64,000 nt of DNA from an uncultured Fibrobacter sp. (lineage in GTDB: Bacteria > Fibrobacterota > Fibrobacteria > Fibrobacterales > Fibrobacteraceae): assembly GCF_947166265.1 (NCBI RefSeq), contig NZ_CAMVDO010000002.1, positions 124,001 through 188,000 on the forward strand, in the 5' to 3' direction. The position numbers and the translations under genes were made by a program. Of the stretch, positions 24,929 through 34,096 are shown piece after piece. A model generated the notes under the pieces. That model did no database searches and was not told the DNA's origin. It saw only the letters and a program-made list of their open reading frames with translations. How positions within the stretch are numbered: position 1 is the first letter of the stretch; the number at the start of each line of letters is the position of its first letter.

Positions 24929-26848
24929 TTATTCAGCGATGCGAATGGTGCGCACCCAGTTGCTTGCGCCCTGCTTCACGCGGAGCATGTAGTTGCCCTG
25001 GCGCAGGTTCAGCGGAACCTGTTCAGCATTCTTCATGCTGAAGTTAGAGACAACCCTACCCTGCATGTCCATCACGGTCACACGGGCAAGATCCGCATTC
25101 GGGAGCTGAATCTGCAAGAAACGACCTTCAACGTTCACGCTCAGCTTGCCTGCCGGAGCAGAAACGCTCACCAGTCCCTGTGCCTGTTCTTCAATCAGGT
25201 CCTTACCGTCGGGGCCCTTCAGCGACAGGCCAGAAATATCAACCTGCGGATTGTCCATCAGGTTCAAGGACAGGTAATAGATCAATTCGGCGCTGTTCGC
25301 GGTGAATTCACATTCGATGGTGAGTTCATCGGTATAGCTCAGCTTTTTCGCGGCACCGCAATACTTCTTGGTATCGTCAAGAGCGTCGGCATAAAGTCCG
25401 TACGTGAGCCAAAGGAGCGTATTCGCCGTTGTAGCCGTCGGATGCGTCTGAATCGCCTTGAACGAAAGCTTGTAGGTTGCCCCCGGAGTGAGCCCGCTAA
25501 TGTTGCGGCTTATTTCGCGGTGGTCGCCCTGCGGAATCACCTTACCGATGTGAACACCCGACTGAGATTCATTTTCAAGTTCTGCCGTAATGGAATTCCA
25601 GCCATAAGCGCCCGAATTCTTGTGGTATTCAATAACCGCATTGCACGAATCCGGAATCACAATTTCCTGCGGAGTAGAAGGCTGTAGCTTGGGGTCGGCA
25701 AAATTCACCATGTTTCCCGACATCAAAAGACCGGTCAACAGACGCAGGCTGGAGTGGAAATATCCCGGCTGCTGCGACATCAACGCACTGTAGTTCGTAC
25801 GAAGCTTGTCACTGTACTTTTCATCAATAATCAGCACGGAACTCAGAGAACCGATGGAAGAACCATTGGCCTTACAACCGTTAGATTTACAGGGTTCTCC
25901 CTGCATATTCGCAGTTCCATCCGTCTTCATGTTGATGTAAAGCTGGCCAAAGGGCTTAGTGTTCACCCAGCTAGCAAGCTTTTCAGACAAGTCCTTCGCC
26001 TGGGAGTGTCCATACCAGGCATAGCTCCAGGCCCAACGCCACGGGGCACGCACTGCATCGTAGTCGTAACCGGCAAAGTTGTAGCCGTTGTTACCCGTAA
26101 TCGGACCATAAGGCGAACTCATGTTAGCCCAGCCCGAAGGAATACCCGTGCTAGAGTTACGGTTTCCAAGGAGGATATTGTAGTTGGTCGAAATAGCCTT
26201 GCTCCAGAAGCTTGCATCGTCAAGCTCCTTGAAGATTTCATAGGCAGCTGGGCTCACGTAACTCGGGTTCAGATACGGATCCCACTGGTTACCCACCTTA
26301 TGGCGACCATCGCTCGCGAATTCCTGCTGACGCATATTCGCAATCAGAGTCGCAGCAGCCGTCTTGTACTTAGTGTCACCAAACTGATGGTAGGCCATAG
26401 CCAAGGCAAAGGCCACATCTTCTTCGGCATCGGTTGCACCACCAGTACCCTCAGCGCCACCAAAGCCACTGATTTTCCAGTCCATGATGCCATTACGCGA
26501 ATGGGACTGGTAGTATTTCCAGAGCTTGTCAAACTGACTCTGGTAGCTCTTGGTGTTGTTACTGAAGTATACGCAAAGAATCATGCCATAGCCGATACCT
26601 TCGGACACGGTCACGCTTCTGGTATCGAACTTGATACGGGCCTGATCTCCACTTTCTTCGTAGAAATCTTTCATGTACGTTTCAAAATGTTTCAACAATT
26701 CCGTAGAAGCATTCTGCCCAGCACAATTCACGTATTCTACAATGTTCTTGGCATACGGATAAGTTTGTGCCTGCGGATAAGGGAACTTTACCGCAGCCAT
26801 AGAAATTGTCGAGGCGGCCAAAAGGCCTGCAAAAATCAAGCGTTTCAT
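24929..26848 (-). CDS. Exported GH8 glycoside hydrolase with C-terminal sorting-like domain
   Basis: A 639-residue exported enzyme, signal peptide ending SMAA. The family 8 catalytic domain (about residues 21-390) has the acid Glu83 in VSEGIGYGM and the Asp-rich loop GATDAEEDVAFALAMA (about 138-152). GH8 enzymes cut beta-1,4 glucans, xylan or chitosan by inversion; the substrate here is unproven. A jelly-roll carbohydrate-binding-like module follows (about 400-550, with GATYKLSFKAIQT). The C-terminal domain (VTVMDMQGRVVSNFS, GNYMLRVKQG, VRTIRIAE) looks like a type IX secretion sorting or anchoring signal. Its ATG overlaps the stop of the GH5 gene by one base, so both are translated together. 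Confidence 0.9.
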   Translation of the reverse strand: MKRLIFAGLLAASTISMAAVKFPYPQAQTYPYAKNIVEYVNCAGQNASTELLKHFETYMKDFYEESGDQARIKFDTRSVTVSEGIGYGMILCVYFSNNTKSYQSQFDKLWKYYQSHSRNGIMDWKISGFGGAEGTGGATDAEEDVAFALAMAYHQFGDTKYKTAAATLIANMRQQEFASDGRHKVGNQWDPYLNPSYVSPAAYEIFKELDDASFWSKAISTNYNILLGNRNSSTGIPSGWANMSSPYGPITGNNGYNFAGYDYDAVRAPWRWAWSYAWYGHSQAKDLSEKLASWVNTKPFGQLYINMKTDGTANMQGEPCKSNGCKANGSSIGSLSSVLIIDEKYSDKLRTNYSALMSQQPGYFHSSLRLLTGLLMSGNMVNFADPKLQPSTPQEIVIPDSCNAVIEYHKNSGAYGWNSITAELENESQSGVHIGKVIPQGDHREISRNISGLTPGATYKLSFKAIQTHPTATTANTLLWLTYGLYADALDDTKKYCGAAKKLSYTDELTIECEFTANSAELIYYLSLNLMDNPQVDISGLSLKGPDGKDLIEEQAQGLVSVSAPAGKLSVNVEGRFLQIQLPNADLARVTVMDMQGRVVSNFSMKNAEQVPLNLRQGNYMLRVKQGASNWVRTIRIAE

Positions 26849-29058
26849 TACTTATTCCCCCAACGAATGGTCTTCATCGCCGAAGAACTCTTAACCGTTA
26901 CAATGTAAAGGCCCTTCGGCACATTGGAGAAGTCAACCGTATTCGTACCGGCAGACATATAGCGAGATGCGTTACGGGCAATATTGCGACCGGCCACATC
27001 AAGCACCTGAATGTTCACGAACCCGGAACGTTTCACATCCACCACAAGCTGGTTACCACGCATATAGGCGTTCGTAGCAAGGTTCTTGCGGGTCTGCGGA
27101 ACGATATAGTCAGTACCATCAAGACCAAATGCCTTCTTCGCCTGGGCTTCCGTTTCAGCATTGCCAGCCCCAATGGTCACAGTAATGTAACCAACAAAGC
27201 CTTCGTACTGTTCCGTTTCGGGAACTTCACCCTTGATAATGATAGTCGCATCCTTGTCACCAGCAACAAGTTTGTCATCCTGCTGGGTGGCATAGCCCTC
27301 AGGGAGAATAGTGTAAGTGGGAATAGCCCCACCACGAGCCTTGAGCGTAAACATCTGCGTTGTAGAATTCTTCTCGACAGTCTTATTCCCAAAGTATTTC
27401 GGATCAAGCCCCTGTTCAGCTTTCTTAAGCGAGAAGGTAAGCGTCGTATCGATAGCGCGGAAACCAGCAATAGCCTTTGCCGTTGCATGAATATGGGCCG
27501 TACCCAGGGACTTGAAGGTTGCAATCCAGACCTGCTGATTCTTGTTGTCGCCATAACATTCGTTGCTGGAGCAAGTGGCCTTTGCCACGGAAACAACATC
27601 CGGATTGTCAGATTCGTAATTAATTTCGGCACCTTCGATCGTCTTCCTAGACACCTTCATCAGGTATTCCAGTTTGGTAGAAGCAGCCTGTCCCGAATAG
27701 TTCGAGCAACTTCCGCCACCGCCAATGCGACAAACGACATCCGTCTGTCCAAAGGTCTGGCTCGGAACAGCGGTAATCACAACAACCGACTGGGAATTGT
27801 CGTTACCCGTCATCACGGCGTAACCCGGACCCTTGATATTAACGGTACCCGCTTCGATTGTTGCAACTGTAGGATCGCTAGAAGTATAGGTACAAGAAGA
27901 GCTAACCTTGCCCGTGACCGAGCCATCCAATTCGCTTGCCGTCACGGCCTTAAAGGCGCAGGAGCCTGTATTCTTACCCGCAACCAGCAATTCAGCCCAA
28001 TTTCTGTCGTTCTTGTGCTTTGTCAAGTAAGCCTTCACGAGGCTTCCAGAAGTCGTATAAGAGGCAGCATCCAGGGCAGACTTGGAGTTAAGCACCGTGG
28101 AACCGGAGAACATGGCAGAAGCTTCCTTCTTTCCACCAACCGTTTCGTGGCGCAAGGACCAGTTGCAGTTCGGGATGTTCTTGGAATCCATGTAGCTAGT
28201 CCATTCGTTCGTGTTGCCAGAACTGACAGACCCCGCACCGCTTGCTTCGGTGGTACCCCATTCCGTAATAAAGACAGGACCGCTGCAGCTTTCAATATTG
28301 CTCTTGAACTGAGACAGCGGATGCGATGCCGCATAGAAGTGGAAAACATAACCAACGTTTTTCAGGTTCACCTTGCCACAGCTACCGTTGCCCATCTGCG
28401 ACCAGTTGGGCGTACCGACCAGCGCCAAGTTTTCCGAGCCGCTGTTTCTAATGGCAGAAATCACGGTATTAGCATAGCTTGCGATTTGGTCAGCTCCGGT
28501 ACCTACCGGTTCGTTATAGACTTCCCAAATAATGTTCGGGACATCCTTGTACTTCGCCGCCATGCGGCCAAAGAAATCCGTCGCCTTTGCCGTTTCGTTT
28601 TCGGCGTTATGGCTGTGCCAGTCCACAATGATGTAGATATCGTTGGCGATAGCGGCCTTGACCATGTTGTCAAGCTGCGCTTCCTTACCGGTCGGGTTGC
28701 CAAAATAGGAGTTCGACGCGTTAATCGCATTTTCGGTACCATCCTGACATCCGCCACCGTTACTGTTATAGCAATGGATACCCATTGCAAAGCGGAAAAC
28801 GTCGATGCCAAGCCTATCGGCAGCCCAGCTAATCACTTCGGAATTGTAGTACGGCGTACCCGTGGCATCGGACCAGAAAAGGCTCATACCACGCAGCATC
28901 ACCTGCTGGCCAGTTTTCAGGCTTACAATTTGTTTGCCGCTTGCCCCCAACGTACCATAAACCGAAACCGGTCCCAGTCGCTGAGGTTTTGCGTCGACCG
29001 CTGCCTGAGCAAACGACACAGCACAAGCAAGCATTGCTATCGATAGAAATTTCTTCAT
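26848..29058 (-). CDS. Exported GH5 endoglucanase with C-terminal sorting-like domain
   Basis: A 736-residue exported cellulase. The signal peptide ends FAQAA. The GH5 domain (about 25-335) has RGMSLFWSD, the acid/base Glu183 in WEVYNEPVG, HFYAASHP and the nucleophile Glu266 in FITEWGTTEA, as in bacterial endo-beta-1,4-glucanases of subfamily 2 type. Bacterial Ig-like segments follow (about 370-640). The end (FVNIQVLDVAGRNIA, GLYIVTVKSS, MKTIRWGNK) resembles type IX sorting domains. An alternative upstream start at 29088 is less likely, because the ATG at 29058 has a GAGAGAG ribosome site and begins the signal peptide. It heads a two-gene operon with the GH8 enzyme. Confidence 0.93.
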   Translation of the reverse strand: MKKFLSIAMLACAVSFAQAAVDAKPQRLGPVSVYGTLGASGKQIVSLKTGQQVMLRGMSLFWSDATGTPYYNSEVISWAADRLGIDVFRFAMGIHCYNSNGGGCQDGTENAINASNSYFGNPTGKEAQLDNMVKAAIANDIYIIVDWHSHNAENETAKATDFFGRMAAKYKDVPNIIWEVYNEPVGTGADQIASYANTVISAIRNSGSENLALVGTPNWSQMGNGSCGKVNLKNVGYVFHFYAASHPLSQFKSNIESCSGPVFITEWGTTEASGAGSVSSGNTNEWTSYMDSKNIPNCNWSLRHETVGGKKEASAMFSGSTVLNSKSALDAASYTTSGSLVKAYLTKHKNDRNWAELLVAGKNTGSCAFKAVTASELDGSVTGKVSSSCTYTSSDPTVATIEAGTVNIKGPGYAVMTGNDNSQSVVVITAVPSQTFGQTDVVCRIGGGGSCSNYSGQAASTKLEYLMKVSRKTIEGAEINYESDNPDVVSVAKATCSSNECYGDNKNQQVWIATFKSLGTAHIHATAKAIAGFRAIDTTLTFSLKKAEQGLDPKYFGNKTVEKNSTTQMFTLKARGGAIPTYTILPEGYATQQDDKLVAGDKDATIIIKGEVPETEQYEGFVGYITVTIGAGNAETEAQAKKAFGLDGTDYIVPQTRKNLATNAYMRGNQLVVDVKRSGFVNIQVLDVAGRNIARNASRYMSAGTNTVDFSNVPKGLYIVTVKSSSAMKTIRWGNK

Positions 29059-29095
29059 ATTACTCTCTCTCGTTTTTGCAATCCACACCCGATTA

Positions 29096-29103
29096 CAAAG
29101 ATA
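29096..29103 (-). promoter_or_regulatory. Promoter-like TATCTTTG box of the GH5-GH8 operon
   Basis: The minus strand reads TATCTTTG, an exact match to the Bacteroidetes -7 pattern TAnnTTTG, 37 bp before the ATG. No clear -33 partner was defined. Confidence 0.4.
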
Positions 29104-29160
29104 ATATTAGTAACCCCAATTCACACCATTTTTTCCGAAATTCTTTGTTTACATAGGTAG

Positions 29161-29188
29161 ACAAAAAGGCCTTTTTTCAAAGGCCTGT
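29161..29188 (-). terminator. Intrinsic terminator of the GH8 lipoprotein gene
   Basis: AGGCCTTT (minus strand, 29186-29179), a 4-nt loop, AAAGGCCT (29074 side, 29074 being 29067-29074 plus 100, that is 29167-29174), followed by TTTTGT. It lies between the GH8 lipoprotein stop (29234) and the GH5 operon promoter. A second hairpin, CGGGGC with GCCCCG, lies at 29208-29224. Confidence 0.7.
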
Positions 29189-29233
29189 GAAGAAATTCAC
29201 ACTTAGACGGGGCGATATGCCCCGAAAAAGCTA

Positions 29234-30694
29234 CTAAATTTTAACAAATCCGCCATTCATCAAGGTGCTGTACATGAGCGTCAGGATTTCCTTGAAGTAG
29301 GTACCCGTATAGCCCACGGCCTGGTACGCATTGACGGACGCCGTGAAGTAGTCAAAGCAGGCGTTGTACCATGTCGGATTTACACCAAGGCCCATCAGGC
29401 AGTACGCACCAATGTAGTGTTCGCCAGCCGTCTGGCTTTCCGAAAGAGCACCCGTGCTATAGTTGTAAGACGTTTTCGGCAAGGAAGCCGGAGTGTTCGA
29501 AGTAGCAGTCGAAATGAAGTCAGCCATCTTGGTCAGAATCTCGCTAGACTCGGGGCTCTGGTTCCAGTAGTAGTCCCACGCAATACGCCACGGCACACGG
29601 ACCGATTCCTTGTCAAACAGCATGTAGGTATTTGCAGCAGAACCATTCCTGGGATCAACCGGTTCACCAGCCGCATTCGACCAGTCCGGGAAGAGGGGAA
29701 CAGCTCCAGCAGCCTGGATGTTTTTCATATAGAGGTAATTTGCATTGAGGATGTCAGCCCAGCCACCTTCAGGTTGCACTTCCGCAAACATACGGAGCGC
29801 TGCCGGAGAGAAATAGCTCAAGTTATAGACATCCTTGTTCGCCCAGGTATCACCCGGACGGATCAAGTTGTTAGCAGGGTTAATGCCCTTGTTCTTGATA
29901 GCCGTCAACAAGACCTTGGCATCTTCCAGGTAATGCGCGTCGCCCCACTTTCTGTAGGCCAGAATCAGAGATGCGGCCACGTCAAGGTCGGCATCGAGGG
30001 CCGCAGCCGTCGAAACCGTAGAGCTGAACGACAGGAGTTCCCACGGCATCAGTTTACTGATGTTGTAGCCACGGGCGATAATGTTGTAGGCCCACAGCTG
30101 GTTGTACAGTTCCTGGTCGTCATGGAAATAGGCAATAAGCATACCGTAGCCAATACCTTCGGACACGGAACAGCCAATCTTGTTCGTAAGCGCAGCCGTA
30201 ATGGGACCGCCCTTCCAGGTCGTCAACCCTTCAAGCGCGCACTGGTTCTTGTTTCCGCCATCCCAGATCACACGCGCAGGGTTCGTAGTCGCCTGGGAAC
30301 CCATCGTTGTTGTAAGAGTGCTCTTGGCAAGGTCATCTTCGTACATGGCGTAGTTCAGGGTAGAACCACCGGCCTTTTCTTCTTGCAAGGTGATAATCCA
30401 GCGGGATTTCCACGTTGCATACAAAGCCTTTGCACTAGCCATATTGGCAGTAGGAGCCAAGGACACTGCCGAAGGAGTACCACCCGAAGCAGAAGAATTG
30501 AGGTCCGGATTGGGGTTCGGATCGCCACCTTCCGAAGCAGAAGATACGCCCGGAACATCGGGATTGGGCGGAACATCGGACGCCGAAGACAGGTCTACCG
30601 GTTCATCCGAAGCTGCGGAAGAAGAATCGTCACTTCCGCAAGCGAACAAGCCAAAAGCCAGCGGCATGGCCAACAGGAAATGTTGAAAGCGCAT
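29234..30694 (-). CDS. GH8 glycoside hydrolase lipoprotein
   Basis: A 486-residue lipoprotein enzyme. Lipobox LFAC (Cys19) is followed by a Ser/Asp/Pro linker to about residue 85. The family 8 domain has the acid Glu179 in VSEGIGYGML and the canonical DADLDVAAS loop (Asp234/Asp236), then YFSPAALRMFAEV and DKESVRVPWRIAWDYYWNQ. GH8 enzymes of this form are usually endo-beta-1,4-glucanases or xylanases. The lipid anchor would hold it on the cell surface or in the periplasm, unlike the released or sorted GH8 at 24929. It is a single gene between two terminators. Confidence 0.92.
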   Translation of the reverse strand: MRFQHFLLAMPLAFGLFACGSDDSSSAASDEPVDLSSASDVPPNPDVPGVSSASEGGDPNPNPDLNSSASGGTPSAVSLAPTANMASAKALYATWKSRWIITLQEEKAGGSTLNYAMYEDDLAKSTLTTTMGSQATTNPARVIWDGGNKNQCALEGLTTWKGGPITAALTNKIGCSVSEGIGYGMLIAYFHDDQELYNQLWAYNIIARGYNISKLMPWELLSFSSTVSTAAALDADLDVAASLILAYRKWGDAHYLEDAKVLLTAIKNKGINPANNLIRPGDTWANKDVYNLSYFSPAALRMFAEVQPEGGWADILNANYLYMKNIQAAGAVPLFPDWSNAAGEPVDPRNGSAANTYMLFDKESVRVPWRIAWDYYWNQSPESSEILTKMADFISTATSNTPASLPKTSYNYSTGALSESQTAGEHYIGAYCLMGLGVNPTWYNACFDYFTASVNAYQAVGYTGTYFKEILTLMYSTLMNGGFVKI

Positions 30695-30740
30695 AAAGCC
30701 TCTTTATTGGGGTTGAAAATTTTTCTCTAATATATATAAA

Positions 30741-30776
30741 AAAAGGGATTCCGTCTAACCGGAATCCCCTTTTTTT
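30741..30776. terminator. Bidirectional terminator
   Basis: GGGATTCC (30745-30752) pairs with GGAATCCC (30761-30768), with A-run on the left and T-run on the right, so it works on both strands. It ends the leftward gene 30796-31827. Confidence 0.8.
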
Positions 30777-30795
30777 GAGAAATCTGTGAGGAAGA

Positions 30796-31827
30796 TTACT
30801 TCACGAGAATCTTCTGGCTCATGTGGACGGACTTGCCGGACACACGGACCATGTAGACACCTGCATCGAGGCTGGAGAGGCTGATGGAAGAAGCGACCTT
30901 GCCGCTCTTCACAACCTGGCCCTGGAGGCTCACGATTTCGAACATGCCATCGTTGATGCCATTGAACGAAAGGGTACGGCCAGAGAGCGTAGCCTTGACA
31001 CTACCGGCAGCGGCAGCAGCCTTGATGCTGATCGGAGCATCGCCGCAAGCAGCATGACCATCACCGTCAGCCTTGCAAGAGAAGGAAGAAGGTTCGGTAG
31101 CAGCAACGGACTTGCCACCCTTACAGGTACCATCAGGACCAACTTCGAAGATACGGAGCTTACCGTCAGCAGCGGAAGCACCACCGTCGAGCTTGAACTT
31201 CACAGACTGAGCGGCAGCGAAGGCTTCAGCACAGGAACCAAGCTTGTTTTTAGCGTCAACCCAGCTCGGCTGCTTGAAGTCAGCAATCTTGGAGCTAACA
31301 GTCGTCGGAGTCGGAGAAGCCTTGAGGGTCACAAAGCAGGATGCGTCACCAGAGGTAGCTTCTGCAATTTCGAGGGTAACGTTGATGTCAGAGGTATAGG
31401 TTGCGCAAATACCACCGGCAGCGGTGAGGTCCAGAGGATCCTTGGCGCCGTTCACAACATTGAAGCCGAAACCGACGAAGTTGTACGGATATTCAGCAGT
31501 CTGACCGGTCGTGGTCGGGTCTTCCAGGTGGAACTGAATCACAACGTAACCGAGGTTTTCGATTTCCGGAGCGATCATGGAGCCATAGTAACCCGTGGTG
31601 TCGAACGGATACATGGCATAGGAACCACCATGGTCGTTCTTACGGTCATCGTAGTCGTACCAGTAACCCATCGTGGTGGTGGGGCAGTCGGTGTAATCGT
31701 AAACGCAGTCACCACCAGTGGCGACCTGCTGGTCAGAACCGTCGAACCAAAGCGACGTATTGACAGTCTGTGCCATTGCGAGGGAAGCAACGGACGCGAT
31801 TGCTGTTGCAAAGATTTTCTTTTTCAT
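30796..31827 (-). CDS. Exported carbohydrate-binding-like protein with sorting-like C-terminus
   Basis: A 343-residue exported protein, signal peptide ending SLAMA. The body (about 20-215) is a beta-sandwich-like domain with features of galactose-binding or CBM11/30-type modules (YVVIQFHLEDPTT, SVKFKLDGGAS, GKLRIFEVGPDG). A Cys-containing spacer follows (FSCKADGDGHAACGD), then a type IX-like C-terminal domain (MFEIVSLQGQVVKSG, GVYMVRVSG, QKILVK). No catalytic motif is visible, so it is probably a surface substrate-binding protein; binding is inferred. A perfect palindrome lies in the leader, just upstream of a GAGAGAG ribosome site. Confidence 0.7.
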   Translation of the reverse strand: MKKKIFATAIASVASLAMAQTVNTSLWFDGSDQQVATGGDCVYDYTDCPTTTMGYWYDYDDRKNDHGGSYAMYPFDTTGYYGSMIAPEIENLGYVVIQFHLEDPTTTGQTAEYPYNFVGFGFNVVNGAKDPLDLTAAGGICATYTSDINVTLEIAEATSGDASCFVTLKASPTPTTVSSKIADFKQPSWVDAKNKLGSCAEAFAAAQSVKFKLDGGASAADGKLRIFEVGPDGTCKGGKSVAATEPSSFSCKADGDGHAACGDAPISIKAAAAAGSVKATLSGRTLSFNGINDGMFEIVSLQGQVVKSGKVASSISLSSLDAGVYMVRVSGKSVHMSQKILVK

Positions 31828-31843
31828 AGTATCTCTCTCTTTT

Positions 31844-31863
31844 GTTTTCCAACATTGGAAAAC
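31844..31863. promoter_or_regulatory. Palindrome in the leader of the carbohydrate-binding-like gene
   Basis: GTTTTCCAA, CA, TTGGAAAAC: perfect 9-bp arms, 16-36 bp before the start codon. It may be an operator or a 5' mRNA stabilising hairpin; the second is common for highly expressed surface proteins. Confidence 0.45.
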
Positions 31864-31946
31864 GGGTTTGGGTTAAAATATATATTCTTTTTTTTAAAAA
31901 AGAAGGGTTAATAATGTAAATTCACGAATGTATGTGATATTTTACA

Positions 31947-32993
31947 CTATTTCTTCTTTTTTACGGAGTAATCCACGTCCGGACGGAGCTGCAAGCCGAT
32001 CGTCACCATCAGCGAAACGATGTTTTCGTTGTGGTCCTGGCTCAAGTCGTAAACGGCGACTCCCGCCATGCCATCGTCCTTTACCATGCCACAAATCGCC
32101 TTCATCGAGGGAATCCCGGTGAACACGATCGTTTCAGCATCGCTTACCGCCACTTCGGATGCAGAAGATTCGTCAAAGGAAACCTTGTAGTCAGGGGCTT
32201 CGAACTTTTTCATGAGTTCCTTGTACGACAGGAATCCTTCGTTTCCGCTACCGATTCCCTGGTGAGAAGAACCTAGGCCAGAGGCACCGGCAAAGGACTT
32301 ACCGTAAAGGGGAACGACCGGAATAATCTTGTCCTTGGAGACACCCTTGCCGGTAAGGCCGTCAACGGCACCTTCAATATCCTGCTTGGACAGGTTCGGC
32401 TTCACCGAAGATTCAGATTCACTCATCTGGTCGCCCACCATGACCACCACGTAGTCCGCCTGGTTCAAGGCGTCGGAATAGGCATCCATAGTATTGCCAT
32501 AGGCGAGTACCGAAACTTCCTTGGAAGAAAGCTTGGACTTGAGGGCGCCCACGATCTTGCTGATCGCTTCGGCATCTTCGGCGGTGGCGTTCTGCCAGTC
32601 GAGTTCGACACCGGCGAGGTTGTACTTTTCGACCCATTCAGAGGCGGCATCGCAGAAGGTCGAAAGCTTGGAATCGTCTTCGGCGATAGCCTTCAGGTTT
32701 CCTTCCACCTCAAAGCCACCCAACGAGGCAATCAGCGAAACATTGTTTTCGGCGGCACTCTTTGCGAGTTCTTCGAACTGCGGAGCGTCGTTTTCGTCGG
32801 CAAACGCAATCGAGCCATCTTCGGCAGGAGCCAAAGAAGAATAATGGATATGCGTCACGAACTGGTAACGGACATCCTTCGGGTAGAACTGGCTATACTG
32901 TGCCCAGTAAGGGAAGTAACCCACCACCCTGAATGGGGCGGCAACGGCGCAGGCAACGAGGGCTGCAATGGCAAGCAAAAACATCTTTTTCAT
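31947..32993 (-). CDS. Exported GH18-fold protein lacking the catalytic Glu
   Basis: A 348-residue exported protein, signal peptide MKKMFLLAIAALVACAVAA. The chain follows the GH18 chitinase barrel order: VVGYFPYWAQYSQF at the start, FVTHIHYSSLAPAEDG, SLIASLGGFE, the active-site strand LAGVELDWQN and the later YDLSQDHNENIVSLM. Active GH18 enzymes need DGxDxDxE; here the last position is Gln (Gln134 from this ATG) and the first Asp is Ala, so hydrolysis is unlikely and a glycan-binding (chi-lectin) role fits better. It is the last gene of a six-gene operon of outer-membrane proteins. A GTG at 33008 is an alternative start, but this ATG has the better ribosome site (GTGAGG). Confidence 0.85.
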   Translation of the reverse strand: MKKMFLLAIAALVACAVAAPFRVVGYFPYWAQYSQFYPKDVRYQFVTHIHYSSLAPAEDGSIAFADENDAPQFEELAKSAAENNVSLIASLGGFEVEGNLKAIAEDDSKLSTFCDAASEWVEKYNLAGVELDWQNATAEDAEAISKIVGALKSKLSSKEVSVLAYGNTMDAYSDALNQADYVVVMVGDQMSESESSVKPNLSKQDIEGAVDGLTGKGVSKDKIIPVVPLYGKSFAGASGLGSSHQGIGSGNEGFLSYKELMKKFEAPDYKVSFDESSASEVAVSDAETIVFTGIPSMKAICGMVKDDGMAGVAVYDLSQDHNENIVSLMVTIGLQLRPDVDYSVKKKK

Positions 32994-33004
32994 AACGGTA
33001 AACC

Positions 33005-34093
33005 TCACTGCGGATTTTCAATCAAATAAATTTCCCAATCAGCTTCGTTCCTGCAATACAGGTCGGCCGAGAAATCCCACACACGGTCCTTGTTTGCGGC
33101 AGGGGCCACGGCGTTCGGGCTGAGAGGCGCAATAATCGTCTTTTTCCCGGGAACAAGGGTGGAATCCACCTTGATGGAATCATGCTTTTCGGTCGGAGGC
33201 GGCTTGATGGTATCCGTAACGCTCAAGGTAGGATCTTCTTCGATCTTTTTACCACAAGTCATCTGGGACACGCAAGTATCGCCATTCGAAAGCAAGAACT
33301 TCCAAGCCGATTCTTCGGGTTCGATAAGGAGCACCGTATCCTTGAACGTGTAGGTCCACTTATTCTTTGTCGAGTCGGGCACAACCGTTACATCAAGTTT
33401 CTTCGTCTTGGCGGCGGGATTCTTGAAGTCGGTGTCGCGGCACATACGGTAAGGGCGACCTTCGTAGCGGCCGGCATACAGGAACTGCTTTTCGATAAGA
33501 CTCGAATCAATCTTGATCGTCTTGATGAAAGCGAGGTCCTGGGTAGCCGTAAAGCCGAAACGGTGGTAATTCTTGAAGGCGGTGCGATATTCCACAGCAC
33601 GCTGGCCATCGATATTGATGTTACCTTCTTCGTCGGTCATACCGTTACGGAATGCCGAAAGGCCCGGCCACTGGTCTTCGGAAAGCCCCGCATACTGCGT
33701 AAAGAGCGTCTTGACGGAGGTTTCGTCATCGAAGAACACTGCGACTTCGGAACTGTCGTTCATCGAAATCGTGTACTTGTTCACCTTGATCTTCACATTA
33801 TTGGAATCCGATGCCGTCAAGGGTTCCGGAGCCTTCTTTTCTGCCGCAGCAATCAGCATAGAGTCAAGCATCTTTTCGCGAACAACCTGCATATAGGCTT
33901 CGTTAGAATCGGCAATGACCGCAATCACCTGGTACTTTGCCAGATCGGGATTCGCCTTGGAATATTCCGTCAAGGAAAAGTCATCGGGCCAGTTTTCGGA
34001 AATGGGAGCATCGATGCTGTCCGCAGAGCATGCGCCAAACACCAATGCCATGGCCAAACCCAAACCAAGTTTAAATTTCGTTTTCATATCCAT
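33005..34093 (-). CDS. Lipoprotein of the outer-membrane operon, function unknown
   Basis: A 362-residue lipoprotein, lipobox FGAC (Cys22). The body is Asp/Thr-rich with no recognised domain. It has four Cys in the second half (YRMCRDTD, GDTCVSQMTCGKK, LYCRNEA) that could pair in the periplasm. A Pro/Lys-rich stretch (DTIKPPPTEKHDSIK) near residue 295 looks like a flexible spacer. It lies 3 bp after the stop of the 732-residue barrel gene and 11 bp before the GH18-fold gene. A partner or assembly factor of the barrels is a reasonable guess. Confidence 0.65.
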   Translation of the reverse strand: MDMKTKFKLGLGLAMALVFGACSADSIDAPISENWPDDFSLTEYSKANPDLAKYQVIAVIADSNEAYMQVVREKMLDSMLIAAAEKKAPEPLTASDSNNVKIKVNKYTISMNDSSEVAVFFDDETSVKTLFTQYAGLSEDQWPGLSAFRNGMTDEEGNINIDGQRAVEYRTAFKNYHRFGFTATQDLAFIKTIKIDSSLIEKQFLYAGRYEGRPYRMCRDTDFKNPAAKTKKLDVTVVPDSTKNKWTYTFKDTVLLIEPEESAWKFLLSNGDTCVSQMTCGKKIEEDPTLSVTDTIKPPPTEKHDSIKVDSTLVPGKKTIIAPLSPNAVAPAANKDRVWDFSADLYCRNEADWEIYLIENPQ

Positions 34094-34096
34094 CTC

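Noticed and set aside
29208-29224. CGGGGC-GATAT-GCCCCG hairpin as a stray member of the 42-bp array family
   Set aside because: It has the GGGGC and ATATGCCCC parts, but no 19-bp centre and only one copy; more likely part of a gene-end hairpin.
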